NCBI RefSeq assembly: GCF_019890615.1
Contig: NZ_JAINVZ010000006.1
Coordinates: 124,001-188,000, forward strand
Reading direction: 5' to 3'
From: Streptantibioticus parmotrematis
GTDB lineage: Bacteria > Actinomycetota > Actinomycetes > Streptomycetales > Streptomycetaceae
DNA: 64,000 bases
A model generated the notes under the pieces. It was given only the letters and a program-made list of their open reading frames with translations, ran no database searches and was not told the DNA's origin. Shown here piece by piece: positions 10,619 through 19,285 of this stretch. Position 1 is the stretch's first letter. Each line of letters starts with the position of its first letter. A program made the translations under genes and the position numbers.

Positions 10619-10655
10619 GGGGTGGTGCGGGGTGGTGCGGGGTGGTGCGGGGTGC
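10619..10655 (+). repeat. 10-bp tandem G-rich repeat with G-quadruplex potential
   Basis: GGGGTGGTGC is repeated three times and followed by GGGGTGC. This gives four GGGG runs separated by 6-base spacers, a classical intramolecular G-quadruplex pattern on the plus strand, which is the template strand for the permease operon. It ends 14 bp from the permease start, next to its ribosome-binding site. Confidence 0.8.
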
Positions 10656-10693
10656 GGCGGCCGCTGGACGGCCGGGGCGGATCACGCAGGCGA

Positions 10694-10720
10694 CGAGCCC
10701 GCTCGCGGGGAGCGGGCTCG
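10694..10720 (-). terminator. Intra-operon hairpin after betB
   Basis: A perfect 11-bp stem (10694-10704 with 10710-10720) and 5-base loop, 27-53 bp downstream of the betB stop on the same strand. It may attenuate read-through into the permease or protect the 3' end. Confidence 0.6.
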
Positions 10721-10746
10721 GGCCGGTGCCGGTGAGGCGCGGCGTC

Positions 10747-12216
10747 TCATTCGAACCAGCGCTGCGGCTGCGGGCCGGTGTTGCGCCACACGTGCTTGGC
10801 CTCGGTGTACTCGTGCAGGCCCGAGGGGCCCAGTTCGCGGCCCACGCCGGACTGCTTCATCCCGCCCCACTCGGCCTGCGGCACGTACGGGTGGAAGTCG
10901 TTGATCCACACGGTGCCCGCCCGCAGCGCCGCCGCCACGCGCCGGGCCCGCCCCTCGTCGGTGGTCCACACCGCGCCCGCCAGGCCGTACTCGGTGGCGT
11001 TGGCCAGCGCCACCGCCTCCTGCTCGTCCTGGAAGCGCTCCACGGTCAGCACCGGCCCGAACGACTCCTGCGCCACCACCGACATCCCGGCGGTGCACTC
11101 GTCCAACACGGTCGGCGGGTAGTAGAAGCCGTCCGCGAGCGCCGGGTCGTCCGGGCGGGCGCCGCCCAGCCGCAGCACCGCGCCCTCGGCGACCCCGGCC
11201 GCCACGTAGGCCTCGACCTTCTCGCGGTGCGCCGCCGAGATCAGCGGACCGGTCCTGGCCTGCGGGTCGAACGGGCCGCCCATCCGGATCCGGGAGGCGC
11301 GCGCCACCACCTCGTCGACGAAGCGGTCGTGCAGCGAGTCCTCCACCAGCAGCCGTGCGCCGGCCGAGCAGACCTGCCCGGAGTGCAGGAAGACCGCCAT
11401 CAGGGCGTAGTCGATCGCGGTGTCGAAGTCCGCGTCGGCGAAGACGATGTTGGGGTTCTTGCCGCCCAGTTCCAGGGCGATCTTCTTCACCGTGGGCGCG
11501 GCGGCGGCCATGATGCGTCGCCCGGTCGCGAGCCCGCCGGTGAACGACACCATGTCCACCCGGGGGTCCTCGGTCAGCGGCGCTCCGGCCTCCGCGCCGG
11601 TGCCCAGTACCAGGTTGGCCACGCCGTCCGGCAGGCCCGCCTCCTTCAGCAGCCGCATCAGCATGATCGCGGTGTGCGGGGTCAGCTCGCTGGGCTTGAG
11701 GACGAAGGCGTTGCCCGCGCCGATCGCCGGGGCGACCTTCCACGCCGTCTGGAGCAACGGGTAGTTCCACGGGGTGATCAGCGTGCACACGCCGACCGGC
11801 TCGTGGACCACCCGGCTGTCGATCGCCGCGTCGCCGGTCTCCACCACGCGTTCCGCGCCACCGGCACCCACCAGGTTGCCGAAGTAGCGGAAGCAGTTGG
11901 CGATGTCGTCCATGTCGTACTCGGACTCCACCAGTCGCTTGCCGGTGTCCAGCGACTCCGCGCGGGCCAGCGCGTCCTTGTCGCGCACCAGCAGGTCGGC
12001 CACCCGCAGCAGCAGGGCCGCGCGCTCGGCGGGGGTGGCCCGCGGCCACGGCCCGTGGTCGAACGCCTCCCGGGCCGCCGCGACAGCCGCCGCGGCGTCC
12101 TTCGGACCCGCCTCGTCCACCTCGGCGACCAGGGTGCCGTCGGCGGGGCAGTGGATCTTTCGGGTCCGCCCGTCCAGGGCGGCGGTCCACTCGCCGCCGA
12201 TGAACAGATCGGGCAT
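10747..12216 (-). CDS. betB: Betaine aldehyde dehydrogenase
   Basis: The 489-residue product has the usual length for NAD(P)-dependent aldehyde dehydrogenases. Catalytic features are N151 in TPWNYPLL, the general base E249 in ALELGGKNP, and nucleophile C283 in HSGQVCSAG. The cofactor-binding segment includes VLKPSELTP and SFTGGLATGRRI. The order betB, permease, codA on one strand indicates conversion of betaine aldehyde to glycine betaine. I chose the ATG at 12216, which has GGAGG upstream and begins with the family-typical LFIGGEW; the frame continues further upstream but without family similarity. A gamma-aminobutyraldehyde or other amine-derived aldehyde remains a possible alternative substrate. 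Confidence 0.88.
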   Translation of the reverse strand: MPDLFIGGEWTAALDGRTRKIHCPADGTLVAEVDEAGPKDAAAAVAAAREAFDHGPWPRATPAERAALLLRVADLLVRDKDALARAESLDTGKRLVESEYDMDDIANCFRYFGNLVGAGGAERVVETGDAAIDSRVVHEPVGVCTLITPWNYPLLQTAWKVAPAIGAGNAFVLKPSELTPHTAIMLMRLLKEAGLPDGVANLVLGTGAEAGAPLTEDPRVDMVSFTGGLATGRRIMAAAAPTVKKIALELGGKNPNIVFADADFDTAIDYALMAVFLHSGQVCSAGARLLVEDSLHDRFVDEVVARASRIRMGGPFDPQARTGPLISAAHREKVEAYVAAGVAEGAVLRLGGARPDDPALADGFYYPPTVLDECTAGMSVVAQESFGPVLTVERFQDEQEAVALANATEYGLAGAVWTTDEGRARRVAAALRAGTVWINDFHPYVPQAEWGGMKQSGVGRELGPSGLHEYTEAKHVWRNTGPQPQRWFE

Positions 12217-12425
12217 GTCGTACCTCCGTCGAGCGAGCATCCGGCCCCGGAGTCGGCACCGGCGCGCCAGCACCTGCCCGGATAGGTCCACGTCACGCCT
12301 TTTGTGATGTACAACACGTAACACGATCCGTCGTCCGGCGCGCGCGGAACCGACGAGCCGGGCGCGTCCGAGCCCCACCTGACGACCGATCAGCCGACCG
12401 AATCGACCGCAAGCAGGGGGTACAC

Positions 12426-14546
12426 GTGCGCATCGCCTCTCACCGACCGGGTCCCTCCACCCCGCGCCGCGCCGGACCCGCCGCCCACGCCGGACCCGCC
12501 GCCCACGCCGGACCCGCCGCCCGCCGCGCCGTCCTGGCCGCCCTCGCCGGCCTCGCGCTGGTCGGCGGCGGCCTGATCGCGGGCCCGGCCACCGCCCACG
12601 CCGCGCCCGCGCACCCCGCGCACCCCGCAGGCATCGGCGGCTCCTCCGCCCTTCAGGGTGACTTCGCCGCGGCGAGCCGCGCGTTCCACGTACCGCTGCC
12701 GGTGCTGCTCGCCGTCTCGTACCAGGAGTCCCGCTGGGACGGCCACGCGGGCCAGTACAACACCGGCGCGGGGTACGGCCCGATGGACCTCACCGACGCC
12801 ACCGCCGCCATGGTCACCGGCTCCGGCGCGGGCGCCGCCGGACGCGCGGACACCGCCGCCATGGTCTCCGCCCCGGCCCTGCACACCCTGGACGCCGCCG
12901 CCCGGCTGGTCCACGCGACCCCGGCCGCCCTGCGCGACGGCACGGCGGCCAACATCCGCGGCGGCGCCGCGCTGCTCGCCTCGTACCAGAAGGCGCTGAC
13001 CGGCTCCGCCCCGGCCGATCCGGCCGACTGGTACGGCGCCGTGGCGCGCTACAGCCAGGCGGGCGACGAGCAGGGCGCGCGCGACTTCGCCGACGCGGTC
13101 TACGCGGTGATGGCCTCCGGCGCGCAGCGCACCACGCAGGACGGCCAGCGGGTGCGGCTGACCGCCGAGCCCCGGCTCGTGCCGCACCGGCGCGACGTCC
13201 CCGGGCTGCGCGCCACCGCGCCGAAGGACACGGCGGCGGACTGCCCGGCCGCCATGCACTGCTCGGTCGTCCCGGCCGCCCCCGAGGGCTACCAGCAGGC
13301 GAACCGCCCGAAGGACGGGCTGGCCATCCGCTACATCGTCATCCACGACACCGAGAGCACCTATGAGCAGGCCATCGCCGCCTTCCAGGACCCGGCGGGC
13401 GGGGTCGCCGCCAACTACGTGATGCGCTCATCGGACGGCGCGGTCACGCAGATGGTGCCGGACGCCGACCTCGCGTTCCACGCGGGGAACTACTGGTTCA
13501 ACATGCACTCGGTCGGCATCGAGCACGAGGGCTTCGCCGCCTCCGGCGCCACCTGGTACACCGAGGCGCAGTACCGCGCCACCGCCGAACTGGTGAAGTA
13601 CCTCGCCGCCCGCTACGGCATCCCGCTGGACCGGCAGCACGTCATCGGCCACGAGAACGTGCCGGGACCGCAGTCCGCGGGCGTCGCCGGGATGCACTGG
13701 GACCCGGGCCCGTACTGGGACTGGACGCACTTCATGCGACTGCTGGGCGTGCCCGTTCCCGAGGGCGGCTCGGGCGTCGGTCCGGTCGGCACCGCCGTCA
13801 CCATCACCCCCGACTTCGCGCACAACTTCCAGACCGTCGAGGTCTGCGGCCAGCCCACCGGCGAGGTCCGGCCGAAGGGCGGCAAGGACCGGCCCACCCC
13901 GAGCACGCCTCCGAAGGGCGGCCGGAAACAGCCCACCAGCGGCACGCACCCGACGAAGGGCGGCAAGCATCAGGCCGCCGAGCCGCCGTGCACCTCGCAG
14001 ACCCAGCCGTCGGACTTCCTGTACCTGCGCACCGCGCCCAGCCCGACCGCGCCGCTGTACGCCGACCCCGCGCTGCACCCGGGCGCCGCGGCCGGCACCG
14101 ACCACATCGACGACTGGGGTGACACGGTCACCGAGGGCCAGCAGTTCGTGGTGGCCGCCCGGCAGGGCGACTGGACGGCGATCTGGTACAGCGGCGCCGA
14201 GCTGTGGTTCGACAACCCGCGCGGCGAGGACACCACACCGGCACCCGATGCCGTCCTGGTGACCCCGAAGACGTCGTCGGCGCCCGCGCCGGTCTACGGC
14301 GAGGCCTATCCGCAGCCGTCCGAGTACCCGGAAGGCCTCAAGCCGTCCACCCAGGCGCCGTTGAGCATGTACGCGGTGCCGGCCGGACAGGCCTACGTGG
14401 CCTCGCCGGTGCCCTCGCGATCGGACGACTTCTTCACCAGCCCGCCCGACACCGTCGTGAACGGCTCGGAGTGCTACTACACCGTGCAGTACGACCATCG
14501 GCTCGCCCTGCTGAACGCGGCCGACGTGACGGTGCGTCGGCGCTGA
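12426..14546 (+). CDS. Secreted modular N-acetylmuramoyl-L-alanine amidase
   Basis: A 706-residue wall hydrolase starting at GTG with AGGGGG upstream. After a signal peptide (ends near ATAHAAP), residues ~70-250 resemble a transglycosylase-like module (VPLPVLLAVSYQESRWDGHAG, with the glutamate of YQES). Residues ~300-440 form an amidase_2/PGRP module with IRYIVIHDTES, VGIEHEGF and GMHWDPGPYWDW, which contain the expected zinc-binding histidines and acidic residue. A basic linker with three PKGGK-type repeats follows, then a C-terminal region with YLRTAPSPTAPLY that resembles an SH3-like wall-binding part. It should cut the amide between muramic acid and the stem peptide. Three 18-bp repeats encode the extreme N-terminus. 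Confidence 0.87.
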   Translation: MRIASHRPGPSTPRRAGPAAHAGPAAHAGPAARRAVLAALAGLALVGGGLIAGPATAHAAPAHPAHPAGIGGSSALQGDFAAASRAFHVPLPVLLAVSYQESRWDGHAGQYNTGAGYGPMDLTDATAAMVTGSGAGAAGRADTAAMVSAPALHTLDAAARLVHATPAALRDGTAANIRGGAALLASYQKALTGSAPADPADWYGAVARYSQAGDEQGARDFADAVYAVMASGAQRTTQDGQRVRLTAEPRLVPHRRDVPGLRATAPKDTAADCPAAMHCSVVPAAPEGYQQANRPKDGLAIRYIVIHDTESTYEQAIAAFQDPAGGVAANYVMRSSDGAVTQMVPDADLAFHAGNYWFNMHSVGIEHEGFAASGATWYTEAQYRATAELVKYLAARYGIPLDRQHVIGHENVPGPQSAGVAGMHWDPGPYWDWTHFMRLLGVPVPEGGSGVGPVGTAVTITPDFAHNFQTVEVCGQPTGEVRPKGGKDRPTPSTPPKGGRKQPTSGTHPTKGGKHQAAEPPCTSQTQPSDFLYLRTAPSPTAPLYADPALHPGAAAGTDHIDDWGDTVTEGQQFVVAARQGDWTAIWYSGAELWFDNPRGEDTTPAPDAVLVTPKTSSAPAPVYGEAYPQPSEYPEGLKPSTQAPLSMYAVPAGQAYVASPVPSRSDDFFTSPPDTVVNGSECYYTVQYDHRLALLNAADVTVRRR
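12471..12524 (+). repeat. In-frame 18-bp tandem repeat in the amidase signal region
   Basis: GCCGGACCCGCCGCCCAC occurs at 12471-12488 and 12489-12506, with a third, partly diverged copy at 12507-12524. It encodes AGPAAH repeats before the hydrophobic signal core. The repeat number may vary between strains. Confidence 0.8.
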
Positions 14547-14551
14547 AGAAG

Positions 14552-14596
14552 GCGTGCGGGTGGCGCGGCATCCGGGATGCCGCGCCACCCGCACGC
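14552..14596. terminator. Perfect 22-bp terminator hairpin after the amidase gene
   Basis: Arms 14552-14573 and 14575-14596 are perfect complements with a single central base. The apex GGCATCCGGGATGCC is the same 15-mer as the apex of the hairpin at 35564-35590. Confidence 0.85.
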
Positions 14597-14906
14597 GTGT
14601 TCGTAGCATCCGCGCATTCTCATGGCATATGCCAGAACCATGTCTTCACCTTTGTGACCGCCCGGTGAAGCCTTGAAGAACCACCGGCCGCTGCCCTGGG
14701 ATTGCCCGTACGGACAACCGCGGGTGACTTCAAGGCCCACTGTCGGAAATGATGTGCAATCAGATATACCGGGCGACTGGTTTCACCATGAGATGAAGAT
14801 GAGTAGGGTGTGCCTGACCGCCGGGTGATCAGTGGAGTCGATCCACTGCGTTCCATGGCGACTTCGTGTGCGTTCGCGTGTGATCGGTGTCGTCGGGAGG
14901 GGGGAC
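14597..14906. other. 310-bp AT-richer non-coding region with three palindromes
   Basis: No convincing gene. It contains a perfect 12-bp palindrome TGGCATATGCCA (14623-14634), a 16-bp palindrome with one mismatch TTGCCCGTACGGACAA (14702-14717), and a 7-bp dyad CAGTGGA-N5-TCCACTG (14830-14848). It leads to the TTA-containing gene at 14907, so it is probably that gene's regulatory region. Confidence 0.6.
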
Positions 14907-15863
14907 ATGGCCGCTGGCTCGTTCGAGGGGCAGTACGTCTGGCATCCGGCGGCCGACGACGGCCAGTTGGCCCGGGCCTGCACGGATGTGCGGGCGGGAC
15001 GGTACTTCAGCGCACAACAGGTGCTGCTGGACGCCCGGGACGACTTCGACCTGCGGGCCCACCGCTCGCTCGTGCTCGCCTCCGAGGCCGCCGACTCCGA
15101 CCTCGCCGAGCGCTGGCTGGCCGAGGAACCCAGCGCTGAATCAGCCCTGTTGTGGGCGCGGGTGGCGATGCTGCGCGCCCTGCGGATGGCCGACGCGGGC
15201 GATCACCGGGCCCCGGCGCTGACCCGGATAGCGGAGACCGCGTGCGAACGCGCCGCCGCCCTGTGGCCGCAGGACCCGACGCCCTGGGTCGCCCAGCTCG
15301 CCCTGGCCCGGCTCACCCGGCCCGCCGACCCCGCGCCGCAGGGACTGCTGACCGGACCGCCGGGACCGTGGTACCTGTTCGCCCGCATCCTGCGGCTCGA
15401 CCCCTGGCACCGCGAGGCTCACCACCGCTTCCTGTCCTTCTTCTTCACCCGCTACGGCGGATCGGCCAGCGCCCGGTGGGACGTCGCGTCCTTCCTCAGC
15501 CACCGCGCCCCGGCCACCTCGGCCCTGCGCTTACTCCCGCTGGTGGCCCTGGTCGAGGAGTACAACTCCGCCGTCCCCCTGGCCGACCGGACCTGGGAAC
15601 AGAGCCAGTGGCGGTCCACCGCGATGGCGATCTACCACAACTGGCTCCCCACGGTGGGCGGTTACCGCTTCACCCCGGTGCTCGACCTGGCCTATCTGGC
15701 GCACGCGCTGTTCATGGCGCGGCGCGAACTGGAGGCCCGCGAGGTCTTCACGGCCATGGGACCGTACGCCTCGCGCATGCCGTGGAGTGTGTTCGGCGCT
15801 CCGGACGAGCAGTTGACGAAGGCGAGGCGCTCCTGCGGACTGCCGGTCCCGGCCGGGACGTGA
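14907..15863 (+). CDS. Unknown helical-repeat protein with a TTA (bldA-type) codon
   Basis: The 318-residue product is rich in paired helices with small-residue packing (for example ESALLWARVAMLRALRMADAGD and FARILRLDPWHREAHHRFL), like tetratricopeptide-type repeats, but I cannot assign a named family. GGGAGGGGGG ends three bases before the ATG at 14907, which decides the start over an in-frame ATG at 14832. Codon 209 is TTA (15531-15533), the rare leucine codon that in Streptomyces needs the developmental tRNA encoded by bldA. The upstream region has several palindromes. The product is probably cytosolic, with no signal peptide seen. Confidence 0.75.
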   Translation: MAAGSFEGQYVWHPAADDGQLARACTDVRAGRYFSAQQVLLDARDDFDLRAHRSLVLASEAADSDLAERWLAEEPSAESALLWARVAMLRALRMADAGDHRAPALTRIAETACERAAALWPQDPTPWVAQLALARLTRPADPAPQGLLTGPPGPWYLFARILRLDPWHREAHHRFLSFFFTRYGGSASARWDVASFLSHRAPATSALRLLPLVALVEEYNSAVPLADRTWEQSQWRSTAMAIYHNWLPTVGGYRFTPVLDLAYLAHALFMARRELEAREVFTAMGPYASRMPWSVFGAPDEQLTKARRSCGLPVPAGT

Positions 15864-15973
15864 CGCCGACCCCCGATTTCCCCTGCAATCCCCTTCATCC
15901 GCCCGTGCTTTCACCCCGGTGATGTCCGTGGCGACGCCGGTAACCGTCCGTCCCCCCAGAAAGGTTCGCGGTT

Positions 15974-17521
15974 GTGTCCGAGCGCATCTCCCCATCCCGC
16001 GTTTCCCGTCCGAAAGCCGGGCGGCACGCCCCGCCGGCCACGCTGGACGACGACGAGACGCTGCACGCGATGGGCTACCCGCGGAAACTCACGCGCAGAT
16101 TCCGCGCGTTCGACAATTTCGCCATCTCGTTCACCATCATCAACATCATCTCCGGCATCTTCTCCTCCTTCGGCCTGGGGATGAACGCCGGAGGCCCGCG
16201 CATCCTGGTCTTCGGCTGGATCGGCGTGGCCGTGATGGTGTTGTTCGTCGGCGCCGCGATGGGCGAGATAGCCTCCGCGTACCCGACCAGCGGTGCGCTG
16301 TACTTCTCCGCGGGCAAGCTGGCCAAACGGCACCGCGGGGCCTGGTCGTGGTACACCGGCTGGCTCAACTTCGTCGGGCAGGTGGGCGGCACGGCGGCCA
16401 CCGACTTCGCCGCCGCCACCTTCATCCAGGCCTTCATCGCGATGCAGTGGCCGCACTACCACGTCACGACGCAGCGCAGTGTGCTGATCACCGCCGTGAT
16501 CCTGCTGCTCCAGGCGCTGGCGAACACCTACACCGTGCAGCTGGTCGCCCTGCTCAACCGGATCTCCGTGTGGTGGCTGCTGGTCGGCATGGTGGTGATC
16601 GTGGTGTGCCTGATCGCCGTACCCTCGCACCACCAACCGGTCTCGTTCGTCGGCCACTTCGCCAACAACACCGGCTTCTCCTCCAGCCTGTACGCCGGGA
16701 TGCTGGGTCTGCTGGTGACCAGCTGGACGTTCACCGGCTTCGACGGCAGCTTCCACATGTCGGAGGAGACTGTCCAGGCCACCGTCAACGCGCCCAAGGG
16801 CATCATGCGTGCCATCGGCTACTCGGCGCTGACCGGGCTGGTCCTCATGCTCGCCCTGGTCTACGCCGTCCGCGACTACGCGGGCGAGGCGTCCGCCGCC
16901 GCCCCGCCGGTGCGCATCCTCATCGACGCGCTCGGCAACGGCACGGCCAAGCTGCTGCTGCTCATCGTCATCGGCGCCATGCTCTTCTGCGGCCTCGCCA
17001 ACATGACCAGCAACACCCGCCAGATCTTCGCGTTCTCGCGGGACGGCGCGATGCCCGGCTCCCGCTGGTGGCACACCGTCTCACCCCGCACCCGCACCCC
17101 CGTCAAGGCGGTCTGGCTCGCCGCCGTGTGCTCCCTGATCCTGGTGGTGCCCGGCTGGTGGTCCGACACCGCCTTCTACGCCGTGGTGAGCGTGAACGTC
17201 GTCGGTCTCTTCCTCGCCTACGCGGTGCCGATCTTCCTGCGGTTGCGGCTGGAGACCTTCCAGCCCGGCCCGTGGAACCTGGGCCGCTACGGCAAGCCGG
17301 TGGCGGCTGTCGCGGTGGTGTGGATCGTGCTGAGCAGCGTGCTGTTCATGCTGCCGCAGGCCTCGCCGATCACCGCGAAGTCCTTCAACTACGCCCCCGT
17401 GGCGCTCGGCGCGGTCCTGGTCATCGCCACCGTCTGGTGGTTCGCTACCGCCCGCAGGCGCTTCAAGGGCCCGGTGAGCTACGGCACGCCGGACGAGGTC
17501 GCGGCGATGGACCTGATCTGA
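15974..17521 (+). CDS. APC-family amino acid or GABA-type permease
   Basis: A 515-residue membrane protein with about 12 helices. It starts at GTG with AGAAAGG upstream. The segments LHAMGYPRKLTRRFRAFDNFAISFTIINIISG, GEIASAYPTSGALYF and WNFTGFD-like TSWTFTGFDGSFHMSEET resemble the amino acid/choline transporter branch (GABA permeases such as Uga4 and related amine carriers). It belongs to a different subgroup from the permeases at 9031 and 33944. The substrate is not fixed by context; GABA, ethanolamine or choline are all plausible. The stop codon lies inside one of the CTGACG-N3-CGTCAA sites. Confidence 0.82.
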   Translation: MSERISPSRVSRPKAGRHAPPATLDDDETLHAMGYPRKLTRRFRAFDNFAISFTIINIISGIFSSFGLGMNAGGPRILVFGWIGVAVMVLFVGAAMGEIASAYPTSGALYFSAGKLAKRHRGAWSWYTGWLNFVGQVGGTAATDFAAATFIQAFIAMQWPHYHVTTQRSVLITAVILLLQALANTYTVQLVALLNRISVWWLLVGMVVIVVCLIAVPSHHQPVSFVGHFANNTGFSSSLYAGMLGLLVTSWTFTGFDGSFHMSEETVQATVNAPKGIMRAIGYSALTGLVLMLALVYAVRDYAGEASAAAPPVRILIDALGNGTAKLLLLIVIGAMLFCGLANMTSNTRQIFAFSRDGAMPGSRWWHTVSPRTRTPVKAVWLAAVCSLILVVPGWWSDTAFYAVVSVNVVGLFLAYAVPIFLRLRLETFQPGPWNLGRYGKPVAAVAVVWIVLSSVLFMLPQASPITAKSFNYAPVALGAVLVIATVWWFATARRRFKGPVSYGTPDEVAAMDLI

Positions 17522-17532
17522 CGTAGCGTCAA
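17518..17532 (+). promoter_or_regulatory. CTGACG-N3-CGTCAA palindrome, copy 1
   Basis: CTGACGTAGCGTCAA overlaps the permease stop codon. The same spaced palindrome recurs at 21774, 54299 and 54499. Function unknown. Confidence 0.5.
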
Positions 17533-17544
17533 CTCGCTTGTCCC

Positions 17545-17577
17545 AGGCGGCCGGTGCGCATCGCGCACCGGCCGCCT
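17545..17577. terminator. 15-bp perfect terminator hairpin
   Basis: Arms AGGCGGCCGGTGCGC (17545-17559) and its complement (17563-17577) with a 3-base loop, between the convergent permease and ABC membrane-subunit genes. Confidence 0.85.
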
Positions 17578-17584
17578 TCGCGTC

Positions 17585-19285
17585 CTACGCGGTCAGCGAC
17601 TTCGCCCGGTCCACCGTCCAGCGCAGCAGCGCGGCCGCCAGGACCGCGGCCATCACCGCCGCGGTCACCACCGAGCCCGCGGTGCCGTGGCGCAGGGCGA
17701 GGGTGAAGGGCAGGACCATCGCGACAATCGCCGTCAGCGACCCGGCCGCGTACCACAGCAGGAACAGCACGGGGCCCATGCTGCCGGTGGGGGACTGCGC
17801 GGGCGACAGCAGCAGGTGCTGCTTGGTCGCCCCCCGGCAGGCGTTGACCAGCCCGGCCGCGACCAGCGGCGGCACCGCCGCCGGGGCGAGGAAGGCCCGC
17901 GCCCCCGCCCCCAGCCACAACGTCACCCCGCACACCGCGCACGCCCCCAGCAGGGCCAGCGCCCCCGGCAGGATCGCGTGCCGCAGCATCAGCCAGCGGT
18001 ACGGGTACGGCGACCAGGAGCCGCGCCGGGTGTCGTCGGTCTCCAGCCGCGCGGGCTCCAGCACCTGGGCGACCGCGCCGTAGGCGAAGGCCAGCGCGAC
18101 CGCCGTCGCGGCCACCGCCGTCCCGCCGTGTGCCCCGGCCGCCACGACCGCGGCGAGGGTGGCGAGCGCGGCGTGCACGAGCGCGCGGCCCAGGCGGCCC
18201 GGGGTGCGCAGCAGCGCCAGCGCGTCCCGCCACGGCACCGCGAGCCACGCCCGGCGCGGGGCGGGCAGCCGGAAGCGGGCCGGGCGTCCGCCGCCCGCCG
18301 CACCGGAGGCCACCTGGCGCGCGGTGCGCAGTTCCACGGTGAGCAGTGCGGTCATCACACCGGTGGCGGTGCGGGAGCGCTGCCGTACCGTCGCCAGCGG
18401 CAGCGTGCCGGCCGCCCGGCGGGCCGCGGTGACCGCGGCGGCGACCACGACGACCAGCAGCCCGGCCGCGACCGGCCCGCCCGGCACCGCCGCCCGCGTC
18501 GGCGACAGCGCCGCGAGCCCGGCCCAGCCCCACGGCCCCGACCACAGTTCGATCCGCTCCAGCCAGCCCACCCGGTGCCCGCCGACCGCCAGCCCGCACT
18601 GCGCCACGAGCGCCAGGAACACCACCGTCGCGTACGGCGTCAGCCTGCGCGTCCAGGCCGCCACCCGGGGACCGTGCTCGACGGCCATGCCCAGCGCGAC
18701 GGCCAGCAACGGCAGCCCCACCGCCCCCACCAGGCACCACCCGAAGGCGGCGGGCAGCCCGACCCGGCAGGTCAGGCCCAGGGCGACCATCCCGATCGCC
18801 GCCGCCAGCACACCCGCCGCCGCCGAGACCGACGAGGTGATCCACAGCCACGGCCGCAGCACCCGCCCGACCCGCACCGGCTGGGCCAGCAGCCAGTCCA
18901 CGCTCTCCCGGGGCGGCACCACCGGGCCGCGCCACAACGCGTCGCGCGCGCCCAGCAGCAGGCATCCCACGCCCAGCGCGCACGCCCCGGACGGCAGCGC
19001 GGCCAGCAGCCCGGAGCCGTACCCGGTGTAGTCGGCGCCCATCGACGCCTGGAGGAACAGCCCCAGGCTCGGCAGCGCGCCCCACACCACGAGCAGCAGC
19101 AGGACGCAGTAGAGGACGTACGCGACCTGGCCCGCGCGCTTGCGGCGGTGCGGCGCGCGCAGGTCGCGCAGCAGCCGCAGCGCCTCATCGGTCCAGTCGT
19201 CCTCCGCCGACCAGGCGGCGGCGTGACCGTCCGCCTCGTCGGCGTCCGCCGCCCCTGCGGCCCCGCTCACCGGATCGCCGCTCAC
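17585..19285 (-). CDS. ABC-exporter-type integral membrane subunit
   Basis: The 566-residue product has a charged N-terminal cytoplasmic segment followed by roughly a dozen hydrophobic helices rich in Ala, Leu, Val and Gly. Its start GTG overlaps the stop of the upstream ATP-binding gene by 4 bases (GTGA), and GGAGG lies upstream. No catalytic motif is visible, so it is most likely the membrane part of the ABC exporter formed with that ATPase. The large size suggests two fused permease halves. The cargo is unknown. Confidence 0.75.
   Translation of the reverse strand: MSGDPVSGAAGAADADEADGHAAAWSAEDDWTDEALRLLRDLRAPHRRKRAGQVAYVLYCVLLLLVVWGALPSLGLFLQASMGADYTGYGSGLLAALPSGACALGVGCLLLGARDALWRGPVVPPRESVDWLLAQPVRVGRVLRPWLWITSSVSAAAGVLAAAIGMVALGLTCRVGLPAAFGWCLVGAVGLPLLAVALGMAVEHGPRVAAWTRRLTPYATVVFLALVAQCGLAVGGHRVGWLERIELWSGPWGWAGLAALSPTRAAVPGGPVAAGLLVVVVAAAVTAARRAAGTLPLATVRQRSRTATGVMTALLTVELRTARQVASGAAGGGRPARFRLPAPRRAWLAVPWRDALALLRTPGRLGRALVHAALATLAAVVAAGAHGGTAVAATAVALAFAYGAVAQVLEPARLETDDTRRGSWSPYPYRWLMLRHAILPGALALLGACAVCGVTLWLGAGARAFLAPAAVPPLVAAGLVNACRGATKQHLLLSPAQSPTGSMGPVLFLLWYAAGSLTAIVAMVLPFTLALRHGTAGSVVTAAVMAAVLAAALLRWTVDRAKSLTA

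Noticed and set aside
9043-12285. A 1080-codon open frame on the plus strand
   Set aside because: It lies antisense to the permease and betaine aldehyde dehydrogenase genes and has no recognisable motif.
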